From: Bacillota bacterium
GTDB taxonomy: Bacteria > Bacillota > Clostridia > Clostridiales > Clostridiaceae
Length of the DNA: 64,000 nt
Direction of reading: 5' to 3'
NCBI GenBank assembly: GCA_021781745.1
Contig: JAJXWH010000019.1
Span: 1-64,000 of the forward strand
Under the pieces are notes generated by a model that worked only from the letters and a program-made list of their open reading frames with translations, made no database searches and was not told where the DNA came from. Shown piece after piece: positions 29,795 to 40,499 of this stretch. Made by a program: the position numbers and the translations under genes. The number at the start of each line of letters is the position of its first letter. Within the stretch, counting starts at the first letter, position 1.

Positions 29795-30325
29795 TTATTT
29801 ATTATCGCTGCTATCTATATTATCGTTACTATCTTTATTATCTGTGTTATCTTTATCTGTAGATTTAGAAATTGTAGAAGGATTTAGTACATCTGTATTA
29901 TCAGCCAAATCAAATTCGGCTCCGTTTAATATATCATAACAATTCTTTATACTTGTAGAGTCAACATTTAAGTTGTTTAAATCAACACCCTCCAAATATT
30001 TACTTACACCTTTATTAGTAATAATACTACCTACTGCCACACTATCGCTTAGTGCCGGGTCATGTCTTAAATTATATGATTCAACAGCCATTACAACTTT
30101 CCTACACTGATCCACAACCTTCACTTTTTTAGCTTCTTTAATATATCCATTTACTTTAGGAAGTATTATAACTGCTAAAATTCCTATAATAGCTATTACT
30201 GCTATAACCTCAATTAACGTAAATCCTTCCTTCCTTTTATTGCCTAAATACTTATGTCTACAAGTTTTCCTAGTTAAAACTTCAACGGATTTGCAATTTT
30301 TAATTTTATTTTTTATATGATTCAT
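29795..30325 (-). CDS. Type IV pilin-like prepilin protein
   Basis: A 176-aa protein with a prepilin peptidase site, KEG-FTLIEV: Gly34 / Phe35, with Glu at mature position +5. A hydrophobic helix VIAVIAIIGILAVIILPK follows. The leader before the cut is 34 residues, much longer than the 6-15 of usual type IVa leaders. The globular part is short. The C-terminal 25 residues are Asp/Asn/Lys/Ser low-complexity (STDKDNTDNKDSNDN). No other pilus genes are adjacent, so it is an orphan. It could be a minor pilin or pseudopilin assembled by machinery elsewhere. Gene start per GAAGG before the ATG. Confidence 0.85.
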   Translation of the reverse strand: MNHIKNKIKNCKSVEVLTRKTCRHKYLGNKRKEGFTLIEVIAVIAIIGILAVIILPKVNGYIKEAKKVKVVDQCRKVVMAVESYNLRHDPALSDSVAVGSIITNKGVSKYLEGVDLNNLNVDSTSIKNCYDILNGAEFDLADNTDVLNPSTISKSTDKDNTDNKDSNDNIDSSDNK

Positions 30326-30451
30326 TTTTTACCTTCTTTCTTTCTAAATTATTTTATATTTTAATTATGCCTAGTTTATATATTTTTATACAAAATATGG
30401 TTAATTATGAATATTAAGTCATAAGACTTTCTTCAAAACTGAAAAACAGGT

Positions 30452-30486
30452 AAAAAAAGGCAAGCATTTATAATAAATGCTTGCCT
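30452..30486 (-). terminator. Terminator after groL
   Basis: The hairpin GGCAAGCATTTA / TAAATGCTTGCC is followed by TTTTTTTA on the minus strand. Confidence 0.9.
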
Positions 30487-30533
30487 TTATAATCAATCTA
30501 ATAATTAATATTCTTTTATTATTTATCTGTATT

Positions 30534-32159
<1,626 letters not shown>

Positions 32160-32246
32160 TTATATAACACGCTCCTTTTTATATGTTATTTATTTTCTTA
32201 CTAACTTATCTTTTTATTTAATTATTCATTACACAAGTTATACTTA

Positions 32247-32531
32247 CTATTCAACTATTGCTAGTATGTCATCTTGTTTTAGGATAGTATATTCTTCTCC
32301 ATCCACCTTAACTTCTGTGCCAGCGTATTTAGAGTATAAAACCTTATCTCCAACCTTTACTTCCATTGCCACTCTATTTCCATCTACAACTGCCCCAGGA
32401 CCTACTGCAACCACTTCTGCTTCTTGTGGTCTTTCCTTTGCAGTACCAGTTAAGACTATTCCACTTTTAGTCTTTTCTTCTGCCTCTAATTTTTTAATTA
32501 CTACTCTTTCACCAAGTGGTTTAATGTTCAT
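32247..32531 (-). CDS. groS: Co-chaperonin GroES
   Basis: A 94-aa 10-kDa lid of the GroEL chamber. N-terminal [20 protein letters not shown], mobile loop [16 protein letters not shown] (about 21-36), then [24 protein letters not shown] precedes the ATG. First gene of the groS-groL operon. Confidence 0.98.
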   Translation of the reverse strand: MNIKPLGERVVIKKLEAEEKTKSGIVLTGTAKERPQEAEVVAVGPGAVVDGNRVAMEVKVGDKVLYSKYAGTEVKVDGEEYTILKQDDILAIVE

Positions 32532-32585
32532 GAAAAACCCTCCTTAAAAATATATATATAATTTATTGTTCTATTTAAATTTCTG

Positions 32586-32612
32586 TTAGCACTCATCATT
32601 GTCGAGTGCTAA
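32586..32612 (-). promoter_or_regulatory. CIRCE operator (HrcA-binding)
   Basis: A perfect 9-9-9 inverted repeat: TTAGCACTC, 9-nt spacer, GAGTGCTAA. It lies between the groS promoter and start codon. HrcA represses from CIRCE and is inactivated by heat stress. Confidence 0.98.
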
Positions 32613-32619
32613 CATAATT

Positions 32620-32648
32620 ATAATATCCTTTATAACCATATAATTCAA
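32620..32648 (-). promoter_or_regulatory. groS-groL promoter
   Basis: On the minus strand: TTGAAT (32643-32648), a 17-bp spacer and TATTAT (32620-32625), just upstream of CIRCE. An overlapping TATAAT is also present, so the register is approximate. Confidence 0.6.
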
Positions 32649-32846
32649 ACATTACTTCTAATATTATATCCCTTTTTTCAGCGAATATTACTCTCTACAT
32701 TAAAATACATCTCATTTCCTTAATTTTTCTCCATTTTATTTATTATTATAAATTCATTCATATTTTCAAAAATAAACCTCATAAAAATAATTGCTAGTAA
32801 AAAGTGCTAGCAATACTATACTCCTAATAAAGTACTAATTATAAAT

Positions 32847-32894
32847 ATCAAATAAAAAACTCTAATCAGCAGTTTATGCTAACTAGAGTTTTTT
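32847..32894 (-). terminator. Terminator after the hydrogenase-like gene
   Basis: The hairpin AAAAACTCTAG / TAGAGTTTTT is followed by a T-rich tail on the minus strand. Confidence 0.8.
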
Positions 32895-32906
32895 TATTCT
32901 TAAAAA

Positions 32907-34394
32907 TTATCTTTCTAAATTTATATCATGATATTCTTGTAATGCATTATTAGATAGAACACTTTTAATTGTTGTTTGTTGATTTAATTTTGTAAATGGC
33001 GCTTTAGCTTTTACTACTGATACAATTTTAGCAGCTCCATTTATACAACCACCTTCACACATCATACCTTCAATAAAGTTTCCTTGTAACTTTCCTGCCT
33101 TAGCCATTGTCATAGTTTTTTTGATTTCTGCTCCACCAGAGACTTGAACAGGCTTAAATTCTACATTAACGCCTTTTTCTTGTACATAATTTTGTATTGC
33201 AGCAGTCAATCCTCCACCAACAGCAAAGTTTCTACCAAAAATTGATGCTTCATCAACTATTATATCATCACAAGACGCAGGATCAATTTCAAACGCATCA
33301 AATAAAGCTACTATCTCTTCAAAAGTTAATACATAATCAACAGCATCTTTTATTGATTCATTTAATGCTTCGTTTTTCTTAGCGGTACAAGGTCCTACGA
33401 AAACTACCTTCGCATCTTTATCCTTAGCCTTTATATATCTACCTGTAGCTACCATAGGCGAAACAGTTCCGGAAATCTTCTCAGCTTGATCTGGCATCAT
33501 TTTTTCAATGTAGCTTAAGAAACCTGGACAGCATGAATTTGTCATATAACTGTCTCCCTTTTCCATTCTTTCAACAAATTCATTACTTTCATGTACAGTT
33601 ACAGCATCTGCCCCACAGGCAGCCTCTAACATATCTTTAAAGCCTAGTGCTTTAATTGCATTTTTAACTTGTCCATAAGTTATCTTTGGTCCAAATTCTC
33701 CTGTTATTGCTGGTGCAACTACAGCGTATATATTTTCTTCTTTCATCAATTCATAAACAACTTTAACTAATGAACTCTTATCTTCAATAGCTCCAAATGG
33801 GCATGCAGACATACAAGCGCCACAATTTACACATTTGCTTTCTGTAATTTCAGCACTTAAATCTTCTGCATTATAGCTTAATGCTCCTGTAGGACATGAT
33901 TTTTTACAAGGTCTCATATCTTCTGCAATCGCATCATATGGACATGCTTTTTTACACATTCCGCATTCTTTACATTTATCAGGTTCAATATATGCTCTTC
34001 CATTAACATATGTAATAGCCCCAAAATTACATGCGCTTTGGCATTTATGTGCTACACAATTTCTACAAGCATCAGTAACCTGAAATTTCTTTGTTGGACA
34101 TCTATCACATGCTTCTTTTATAACATATAATATTTGCTTTTCTTCTTCAACATCAACTAAATTTTGTCCATGCTTACCATTTGGCTTATAACCAGCTGCA
34201 AGTTTTGCTCTCTCTAACACTACATTTCTTTCTTGTTCAACAGTATCTCTATATGTTGGAGTATCTCCTACAATCATATCATAAGGAATTTTCTCTAGTT
34301 CTTCCTTATTTATTTTATTCTCTTTAGCTAACACTGCAACTCTAGTAAGAACTTCATGCTTTAACTTTAAAAGTTGATTTTCAAATTGAAACAT
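32907..34394 (-). CDS. [FeFe] hydrogenase catalytic-domain protein with ferredoxin-like clusters
   Basis: A 495-aa cytosolic iron-sulfur protein. The N-terminal half has an all-Cys region (CDRC...CRNCVAHKC) and several CxxCxxCxxxC ferredoxin motifs (CKECGMCKKACPYDA, CVNCGACMSACPFGA). The C-terminal half carries the H-cluster motifs NSCCPGF (L1), GPCTAKKNEA (L2) and EGMMCEGGCINGA (L3), so all four H-cluster cysteines are kept. The order resembles group B or CAC3230-type clostridial hydrogenases, less studied than HydA1; activity and direction are inferred. The start at 34392-34394 follows GGGAGAG. A Rex operator lies upstream, tying it to NADH/NAD+ state. Confidence 0.88.
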   Translation of the reverse strand: MFQFENQLLKLKHEVLTRVAVLAKENKINKEELEKIPYDMIVGDTPTYRDTVEQERNVVLERAKLAAGYKPNGKHGQNLVDVEEEKQILYVIKEACDRCPTKKFQVTDACRNCVAHKCQSACNFGAITYVNGRAYIEPDKCKECGMCKKACPYDAIAEDMRPCKKSCPTGALSYNAEDLSAEITESKCVNCGACMSACPFGAIEDKSSLVKVVYELMKEENIYAVVAPAITGEFGPKITYGQVKNAIKALGFKDMLEAACGADAVTVHESNEFVERMEKGDSYMTNSCCPGFLSYIEKMMPDQAEKISGTVSPMVATGRYIKAKDKDAKVVFVGPCTAKKNEALNESIKDAVDYVLTFEEIVALFDAFEIDPASCDDIIVDEASIFGRNFAVGGGLTAAIQNYVQEKGVNVEFKPVQVSGGAEIKKTMTMAKAGKLQGNFIEGMMCEGGCINGAAKIVSVVKAKAPFTKLNQQTTIKSVLSNNALQEYHDINLER

Positions 34395-34459
34395 TATATA
34401 CACTCTCCCATGAATAATTTTTATCTTGTTGAATACTATGAGATAATTATAACATACTC

Positions 34460-34477
34460 TTGTTAAAATTATAACAA
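34460..34477. promoter_or_regulatory. Rex operator upstream of the hydrogenase-like gene
   Basis: TTGTTAA-AATT-ATAACAA matches the Rex consensus TTGTTAANNNNTTAACAA with one mismatch. It lies about 65 bp upstream of the start codon. A TATAAT (minus strand) lies just downstream, so Rex binding would overlap the -35 region. Confidence 0.85.
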
Positions 34478-34724
34478 GTATTACGTAATTTAAATATTCT
34501 GAATTTTTCCTATATTCTTTTCATGTAATCTATGCTTAGTAGTTATCTATTTTAGTACTTTTACAATAAATTTTATTTTCTCATTGTTACGAATTATTTG
34601 GAATAAAACTCAAAATATTCTACATCCTGTTAACATCTGAAAAGCTTTAAATATTAATAAGATAGACACTAAAATAACATTTATAAATAATCATTTGTGG
34701 TCTTTTTGTCAATCATATAAAATA

Positions 34725-34748
34725 AGCCTAGGAGATAACTCCCAGACT
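34725..34748 (-). terminator. Terminator after the OGG-type glycosylase gene
   Basis: The hairpin AGTCTGGGAG-TTAT-CTCCTAGGCT (minus strand) is followed by TTATTTTA. It begins right after the stop codon. Confidence 0.75.
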
Positions 34749-34750
34749 TT

Positions 34751-35683
34751 TTATTCAACACTTATTTTGTTTTCTCTAGCATAATAGAATAAATATTGTT
34801 GTGCAAATCCAGCTAATTTACCAAATTTATTTCTTCCAAAAATTCTAATTTTATTTAATGATGAATCTTCTGCCCCATAAAAATGAATCATAGCACGCTT
34901 AACCCATACATCAACCGGAAATGCTGAAGTCTTTTCCATAGAAAACAACATTATACAATCTGCTACTTTTGATCCAACTCCTTTAAATGATTGTAATGCA
35001 CTATGGCATTCATCATCACTTAAACTTCTAATATAGTTCAAATCATATTTAAGGTATGAGCTTTCCTCATCAGCATTTCCATCACTCACTTCATTAATTG
35101 AAGCATTGTATACATTCTTAATTGTATCTAATATATATTTACTTCTAAATGATGCCCCTGTTTCTTGTATTTCTTCTAAACTTACATCTTTAATTTCTTC
35201 TATACTTGGGAAAGCATAATAAGTATTGCCTTTGTAATTAATTTCTTTTCCCCATTTAGTTGATATTTTATTTACTGTCTTTTTTATTGAGGGAATATTA
35301 TTTCTAGCTGAAATAATAAAACTAATGAGCATTTCAAATGGATCTTGATTCAAAACTCTGACTCCATACCCAAATTCAATACTCTTCTTAAGTAGTGGAT
35401 CTTTTGAAAGCTCTTCCTTTATGTCCGAATAATCTCTATCTAAATCAAAATATCTAAGCCAAATAGTATAGAATTCGTCTTCAGTAGTATTATAAATTAT
35501 TATATTACTACCTTCTTCTTTTACTTCTATTAATTTTCCGAATGCAATAACAATAAAATCATTCTCCTCTACTTCCCAGAATCTAAAAATCTGCCCACAT
35601 TCAAATATATGCTTTAATTTGAAATTCTTAACTTCTTCAATTAATATGTAGCCATTATAAGGCCTTACAGCTCTATAGTCCAT
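34751..35683 (-). CDS. 8-oxoguanine DNA glycosylase, OGG1-like (HhH-GPD)
   Basis: A 310-aa base-excision repair enzyme that removes 8-oxoguanine and nicks the strand. Order: N-terminal OGG domain (1-115, with FECGQIFRF resembling the C/GQ-x-F-R pattern), QDPFEMLISFIISARNNI (about 116-133), helix-hairpin-helix with catalytic Lys in FKGVGSKVADCI (about 240-251), and catalytic Asp in FPVDVWVKRAM (about 262-272). Length and motifs fit the clostridial OGG1 type. GAGGAG precedes the ATG. It follows the C_GCAxxG_C_C gene by 26 nt, so they are probably cotranscribed. Confidence 0.92.
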   Translation of the reverse strand: MDYRAVRPYNGYILIEEVKNFKLKHIFECGQIFRFWEVEENDFIVIAFGKLIEVKEEGSNIIIYNTTEDEFYTIWLRYFDLDRDYSDIKEELSKDPLLKKSIEFGYGVRVLNQDPFEMLISFIISARNNIPSIKKTVNKISTKWGKEINYKGNTYYAFPSIEEIKDVSLEEIQETGASFRSKYILDTIKNVYNASINEVSDGNADEESSYLKYDLNYIRSLSDDECHSALQSFKGVGSKVADCIMLFSMEKTSAFPVDVWVKRAMIHFYGAEDSSLNKIRIFGRNKFGKLAGFAQQYLFYYARENKISVE

Positions 35684-35709
35684 TTCTAATTCTCCTCTTA
35701 AAGTTAATC

Positions 35710-36114
35710 TTAATTACTTTTTGCTTCAAGTATAATACCCTCTAAAATCTCTGCACCCACTTCTATCATTAGTGTACACCTTTTTACATTTATATATTCT
35801 TTCTTTAGATCAGTACATTTTACAGATCCGAGTTTTTCTTTAAACCGCTTAATAAACTCTCTAGTCATTTCTCTAACATGTGGACTCTTATGGCCACTTA
35901 TTTCGGTAAACATAATTCCTATTACTCCAATAGCTCCTGTAACAACTCCGCAAACATCACCAGTTGCCATTCCACCACCAAAGCCAGACATAACTTTTAA
36001 GGTTTCCTTGGTTAAATTTAAGTCGTATTCTTCATTTGCTGCATACATAATGCACTCTGCACAGTTTAAATCATATTCCTCATTCCAGTATTTTTTCGCC
36101 ATCTCCTTTAACAT
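35710..36114 (-). CDS. C_GCAxxG_C_C family redox-like protein
   Basis: A 134-aa protein of the small family named for its cysteine pattern. Seen here are NCAECIMYA (about 19-27), SGFGGGMATGDVCGVVTGAIGVIG (about 43-66) and KCTDLKK (about 100-106), so the C...C...CG...C set is present. The family is thought to bind a metal or cluster or to cycle thiols; function is not established. AAAGGAG precedes the ATG. It is upstream of, and likely cotranscribed with, the OGG-type glycosylase. No signal peptide. Confidence 0.85.
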   Translation of the reverse strand: MLKEMAKKYWNEEYDLNCAECIMYAANEEYDLNLTKETLKVMSGFGGGMATGDVCGVVTGAIGVIGIMFTEISGHKSPHVREMTREFIKRFKEKLGSVKCTDLKKEYINVKRCTLMIEVGAEILEGIILEAKSN

Positions 36115-36230
36115 TGTATCTCTCCTTTATCAAAAATAATTATTTATTAATATATTGTATCATTTAATTTATCAATATGGAATATTTAGTTAATTAAAAA
36201 ATATTTTCTGTATTAATATTATAACTTGTA

Positions 36231-36263
36231 AAATAGAAGGCTCCAGAATCAACTTCTGGAACC
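36231..36263 (-). terminator. Terminator after the alcohol dehydrogenase gene
   Basis: The hairpin GGTTCCAGAA-GTTGA-TTCTGGAGCC (minus strand) is followed by TTCTATTTTAC. Confidence 0.85.
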
Positions 36264-36288
36264 TATGTCTAAACTATTATGATGAGCA

Positions 36289-37455
36289 TTAAAAATCTAC
36301 TTTATTTCCATAATATACGCATTCAAATATCTTCTTCATTTCATCCTTATTTATTTGTCTTGGGTTTGATCCAGTACAAGCATCTCCAACTGCTCTTTCA
36401 GCAATTAAGTCAACTTTTGCTTTAAATTCTTCTTCATCAATTCCATACTCTTTTAAAGTAAGTGGAATTGACATTTTTTTATTAAACTCTTGTATCAAAC
36501 TAGTTAATGAATCAATCAACTCATCATTAGTTTGTCCATCTAATCCAAGACTCTTAGCAATTTTAGCATATCTATCTGATGCAGCTTTCTTATTAAAGTC
36601 AATTACATATGGCAAATATATTGCATTTGCGCATCCATGAGGTATATGGAATACTGCGCCTGTTTTATGAGCCATACTATGAGTAATTCCTAATAATGCA
36701 TTCGAGAATGCCATACCTGCCAAACATTGAGCATAATGCATTTGTTCTCTCGCTTCATTATCCCCTTCATATGATTTAGCTAAATATTCATTAATCATTT
36801 CAATAGCCTGAATAGCCAATGGATCAGTAAATGGTGAGTGTAATGTTGCTACATAAGCCTCTATCGCATGTGTTAATGCATCCATTCCAGTATGAGCTGT
36901 TAATGTAGGAGGCATTGTTTCAGCTAATTCTGAGTCTACTATAGCTATATCTGGGGTTATATTAAAATCAGCTAAAGGATATTTTATTTCAGTCTTATAA
37001 TCTGTAATTACAGAAAATGCTGTTACTTCTGTTGCTGTACCACTTGTCGACGGAATAGCTAAAAATTTTGCTTTTTGTCTAAGCTCTGGTAATCCAAAAG
37101 GAACAACAGCCTGTTCAAAAGTAAAGTCTGGGTATTCATAGAATATCCACATTGCTTTTGCTGCATCTATTGGAGATCCACCGCCCATAGATATTATCCA
37201 ATCTGGATTAAACTCTCTCATCACTTCAGCGCCTTTAAATACCGTTTCAACTGAAGGATCTGGTTCAACACCTTCTATTAATTTAACTTCTATGCCGGCT
37301 TCATTCAGGTAACTTACGGCTTTATCAACAAATCCAAATTTCTTCATTGAGCCGCCACCAAGTACTAACACTGCTTTTTTTCCTTTAAGATTTTTTAGTT
37401 GCTCTAATGATCCCTTTCCATAATAAACGTCTCTTGGTAATGTAAATCTCATCAT
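36289..37455 (-). CDS. Iron-containing alcohol dehydrogenase (butanol/ethanol type)
   Basis: A 388-aa group III alcohol dehydrogenase. Nucleotide-binding GGGS (about 33-36 and SMGGGSPIDAAKA, about 90-102); STSGTATEVT (about 136-145). Iron ligands: D and H in GMDALTHAIEAY (about 194-205), then H in SMAHKTGA and HIPHGCAN (about 262-281). The family reduces butyraldehyde or acetaldehyde with NAD(P)H; the 388-aa size and position fit clostridial Bdh-type enzymes. The cofactor cannot be told with certainty. AGGAGG precedes two consecutive ATGs. It lies downstream of hbd but beyond a good terminator, so it is probably a separate unit from the butyryl-CoA operon. Confidence 0.9.
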   Translation of the reverse strand: MMRFTLPRDVYYGKGSLEQLKNLKGKKAVLVLGGGSMKKFGFVDKAVSYLNEAGIEVKLIEGVEPDPSVETVFKGAEVMREFNPDWIISMGGGSPIDAAKAMWIFYEYPDFTFEQAVVPFGLPELRQKAKFLAIPSTSGTATEVTAFSVITDYKTEIKYPLADFNITPDIAIVDSELAETMPPTLTAHTGMDALTHAIEAYVATLHSPFTDPLAIQAIEMINEYLAKSYEGDNEAREQMHYAQCLAGMAFSNALLGITHSMAHKTGAVFHIPHGCANAIYLPYVIDFNKKAASDRYAKIAKSLGLDGQTNDELIDSLTSLIQEFNKKMSIPLTLKEYGIDEEEFKAKVDLIAERAVGDACTGSNPRQINKDEMKKIFECVYYGNKVDF

Positions 37456-37565
37456 AATTTTGATACCCTCCTAGAAATGTTAAATTTAATGTAGGAATAT
37501 TCAGAAAATTTTCCTATATTACATATATTTCTATATAAATTATTAAAATCCTCTATATTTAGAAC

Positions 37566-37602
37566 AAAAAAATCCCCAAAAGCAAATTTTCTTTTGAGGA
37601 TC
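37566..37602 (-). terminator. Terminator of the butyryl-CoA (bcs) operon
   Basis: The hairpin ATCCTCAAAAG / CTTTTGGGGAT (minus strand) is followed by TTTTTTTG, about 40 nt after the hbd stop. Confidence 0.9.
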
Positions 37603-37643
37603 TTCAAACATATAATTTATTTAAATCTATTATTTAAGATATA

Positions 37644-38492
37644 TTATTTAGAATAATCGTAGAATCCTTTTCCTGTTTTTCTTCCAAGCCATCCAGCTCT
37701 AACATACTTTCTTAATATGCTGCTAGCTCTGTATTTGCTATCACCTGTTTCAGTGAATAGAACATCCATGATAGCTAAGCAAACGTCTAATCCGATAAGA
37801 TCTCCTAAAGCTAAAGGTCCCATTGGGTGACCAGCACCAAATTTCATAGATGTATCGATATCTTCAACTGAAGCAATTCCTTCTTGTAAAATGAATGTAG
37901 CTTCATTGATCATTGGAATTAAGATTCTGTTTACAACAAATCCTGGAGCTTCAGCAACTTCTACTGGAGCTTTTCCAATTGCTTCTGATAATTCTTTAAC
38001 TGCATCAAAAGTTTCTTGAGAAGTTGCAGCACCTCTGATAACTTCAACAAGCTTCATTACTGGAGCTGGATTAAAGAAATGCATTCCTATAACTTTATCT
38101 GGTCTCTTTGTTGCTGAAGCAACTTCAGTAATTGATAAAGATGAAGTGTTTGAAGCTAAAATTGTTTCTGGCTTACAGATTCCATCTAATTCAGCAAAGA
38201 TTTCTTTCTTAATTTTCATGTTTTCGATTGCAGCTTCAACTACTAAATCGCAGTCAGCAGCTAAATTCATGTCAGTTGTTCCTGAAATTCTTGAAAGTAT
38301 AGCTTCTCTATCTTCTTCAGTCATTTTTTCTTTAGCAACTAACTTTTCTAATCCTTTAGCAATTCCTGCTATTCCTCTGTCAACAAATTCTTCTTTGATA
38401 TCTCTTACGATTACTTCACAACCTTTTTGAGCAAATGCTTGAACGATACCAGCACCCATAGTTCCTGCTCCAAGTACAAAAATCTTTTTCAT
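37644..38492 (-). CDS. hbd: 3-hydroxybutyryl-CoA dehydrogenase
   Basis: This enzyme reduces acetoacetyl-CoA to (S)-3-hydroxybutyryl-CoA. 282 aa, exactly the clostridial size. Rossmann [14 protein letters not shown] (about 7-20), [12 protein letters not shown], the catalytic His in [17 protein letters not shown] (about 135-151), and a C-terminal dimerisation domain with [23 protein letters not shown] precedes the ATG. Last gene of the crt-bcd-etfB-etfA-hbd operon, separated from etfA by a 184-bp AT-rich gap, unusually long for this operon; no clear terminator is visible there. Confidence 0.97.
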   Translation of the reverse strand: MKKIFVLGAGTMGAGIVQAFAQKGCEVIVRDIKEEFVDRGIAGIAKGLEKLVAKEKMTEEDREAILSRISGTTDMNLAADCDLVVEAAIENMKIKKEIFAELDGICKPETILASNTSSLSITEVASATKRPDKVIGMHFFNPAPVMKLVEVIRGAATSQETFDAVKELSEAIGKAPVEVAEAPGFVVNRILIPMINEATFILQEGIASVEDIDTSMKFGAGHPMGPLALGDLIGLDVCLAIMDVLFTETGDSKYRASSILRKYVRAGWLGRKTGKGFYDYSK

Positions 38493-38676
38493 GAATTATT
38501 CCTCCTCAAATTTTTATCATTATAGATATCCTTAGCTAAAGTATCTCTAAATTAACTAAGGATTATTTTTATAATTATTAGCTTTTTAATTATATATTAA
38601 CCAATCGTCCTTACTGTTATATTATTAGCTTTAAAAAACAGAATATAACAAGAACTTATTTTAATTAATCAAATAA

Positions 38677-39684
38677 TTATTCAGCACTCTTTATTTCTTT
38701 AACTTGAGCTATTAATTCTGGCACTACTTTAGCAACATCTCCAACTATAGCATAGTCTGCAATTTTCATTATTGGAGCTGAATCATCTTTATTAACAGCA
38801 ATGATTAAATCAGAGTCTTGCATACCTGCAACGTGTTGGATAGCTCCTGAAATACCACAAGCTATATATATTTGTGGTCTTACAGTCTTACCAGTTTGAC
38901 CTACTTGGTAAGCTCCGTCAATCCATCCATTTTCAACAGCAGCTCTTGATCCACCTACTGTTCCTTCTAAAGCAGCAGCTAATTCTTCAAGAAGTTTGAA
39001 GTTTTCTTTGCTTCCAACCCCTCTACCACCTGCAACTATGAAATCTGCTTCAGCGATATCTATGATATCTTTTTTAGCTTTGATAGTTTCTAAAACTTTA
39101 GTCCTAACATCGCTATCAGCTAATTGAACTTGAACTTTTTCAATACTACAGTTTGCTGGATCAGTAGTGATTTTTGCAAATACTCCTGGTCTTACTGTAG
39201 CCATTTGTGGTCTGTGATCTGGACATGCAATTGTAGCCATTAAGTTACCACCAAATGCTGGTCTTGTAGCTAAAAGATCTCCATTTGTAACATCTACATC
39301 AATTGATGTACAGTCAGCAGTTAATCCAGTTGATAATCTAGCAGCTATTCTTGGACCTAAATCTCTTCCGATGAAAGTAGCTCCTACGAATAATATTCCT
39401 GGTTTTCTTTCATTTGCTAAATCACAAATAACTTTTGTGTAAGCATCAGTTGTGTAATGTTCTAAATTCTTATCATCAGCAACTAAAACTTCATCAGCAC
39501 CATGTTCAGCTAAAGTTTTAGCTAATGATTCTATATTATTTCCAAGTAATAAAGCTGTAAGCTTTACTCCTAATTCATCAGCAATTCTTCTACCTTCTCC
39601 AAGTAGTTCTAAAGATACTTTTTGTAATTCGCCTTCTCTTTGTTCAGCAAAGACCCAAACGCCTTTGTAATCTGCTATATTCAT
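38677..39684 (-). CDS. etfA: Electron transfer flavoprotein, alpha subunit
   Basis: A 335-aa FAD-binding subunit of the Etf that pairs with EtfB and butyryl-CoA dehydrogenase. The N-terminal domain holds VWVFAEQREGEL. The C-terminal FAD domain has GGRGVGSKENF (about 219-229), GGSRAAVENGW, QVGQTGKTVRPQIYIACGISGAIQH (about 256-280) and KDDSAPIMKIADYAIVGD. In clostridia the Bcd/EtfAB complex bifurcates electrons from NADH to crotonyl-CoA and ferredoxin. GGAGGG precedes the ATG, 22 nt after etfB. Confidence 0.97.
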   Translation of the reverse strand: MNIADYKGVWVFAEQREGELQKVSLELLGEGRRIADELGVKLTALLLGNNIESLAKTLAEHGADEVLVADDKNLEHYTTDAYTKVICDLANERKPGILFVGATFIGRDLGPRIAARLSTGLTADCTSIDVDVTNGDLLATRPAFGGNLMATIACPDHRPQMATVRPGVFAKITTDPANCSIEKVQVQLADSDVRTKVLETIKAKKDIIDIAEADFIVAGGRGVGSKENFKLLEELAAALEGTVGGSRAAVENGWIDGAYQVGQTGKTVRPQIYIACGISGAIQHVAGMQDSDLIIAVNKDDSAPIMKIADYAIVGDVAKVVPELIAQVKEIKSAE

Positions 39685-39706
39685 AATAAATTACCCTCCT
39701 ATTATC

Positions 39707-40486
39707 TTAGATGTAGTGTTTTTCTTTTAATTTTCCAACAACATAGTATGCTGCATTTTTAGGTGATTCTCTAACAATTTCTCCTGCGCCCTTAACTTCT
39801 TTAGTCATTGACTTCTTAACCTTTGTAGGTGAACCTTTAAGTCCTAATTCAGCTACGTCTACATCTATATCAGCTGCGCTCATAACTTTGATTTGATCAT
39901 CCGAAGTTGAGAATATGTTTGCAACGTGCATATATCTAGGTGCATTTAATTCTTCGATTGCAGTTAATAGACATGGAGTTTTAACTTCTACTACTTGATG
40001 CCCATCTTCTAATGCTCTATTTACTATTAATGAACTTCCTTCAACTTTAACGTCTTGAACGTAAGTTACTTGAGGAATGTTTAAATGTTCAGCTATTTCT
40101 GGACCTACTTGTGCAGTATCTCCATCAATCGCTTGTCTTCCAGCAAATACTATATCATAGTCTAATTTAGCTATAACCCCAGCTAATGCTTTTGAAGTTG
40201 CTAATGTATCAGCTCCCCCAAGTGCTCTATCTGTTAATAGGATAGCTTCATCAGCTCCCATACATAATGCTTCTGTTAATGTTGCCTTAGCCATCGGAAG
40301 TCCCATTGTTACAACAGTAACTTTTCCACCTAATTGTTCTTTTAATTGTAATGCACCTTCTAATGCATGTTTGTCTTCTGGGTTCATTATTGATGGAACA
40401 CCATCTCTTATTAATGTACCAGTCTTAGGATCTATTTTTACAGCTGTAGTATCTGGAACTTGTTTTACACAAACTACTATATTCAT
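39707..40486 (-). CDS. etfB: Electron transfer flavoprotein, beta subunit
   Basis: A 259-aa Etf subunit. MNIVVCVKQVPDTTAVKID at the N-terminus; the AMP/FAD-binding region includes VTMGLP...LCMGADEAILLTDRALGGADTLATSKALA (about 60-103), DIVFAGRQAIDGDTAQVGP (about 111-129) and LTAIEELNAPRYMH. In bifurcating Etfs this subunit binds the bifurcating FAD and NADH; that it does so here is inferred from the operon. AGGAGG precedes the ATG. Confidence 0.97.
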   Translation of the reverse strand: MNIVVCVKQVPDTTAVKIDPKTGTLIRDGVPSIMNPEDKHALEGALQLKEQLGGKVTVVTMGLPMAKATLTEALCMGADEAILLTDRALGGADTLATSKALAGVIAKLDYDIVFAGRQAIDGDTAQVGPEIAEHLNIPQVTYVQDVKVEGSSLIVNRALEDGHQVVEVKTPCLLTAIEELNAPRYMHVANIFSTSDDQIKVMSAADIDVDVAELGLKGSPTKVKKSMTKEVKGAGEIVRESPKNAAYYVVGKLKEKHYI

Positions 40487-40499
40487 TATAAAAGTCCTC

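Noticed and set aside
37456..37570. Rex operator before the alcohol dehydrogenase
   Set aside because: No TTGTTAA-N4-TTAACAA-like palindrome is present in this gap.
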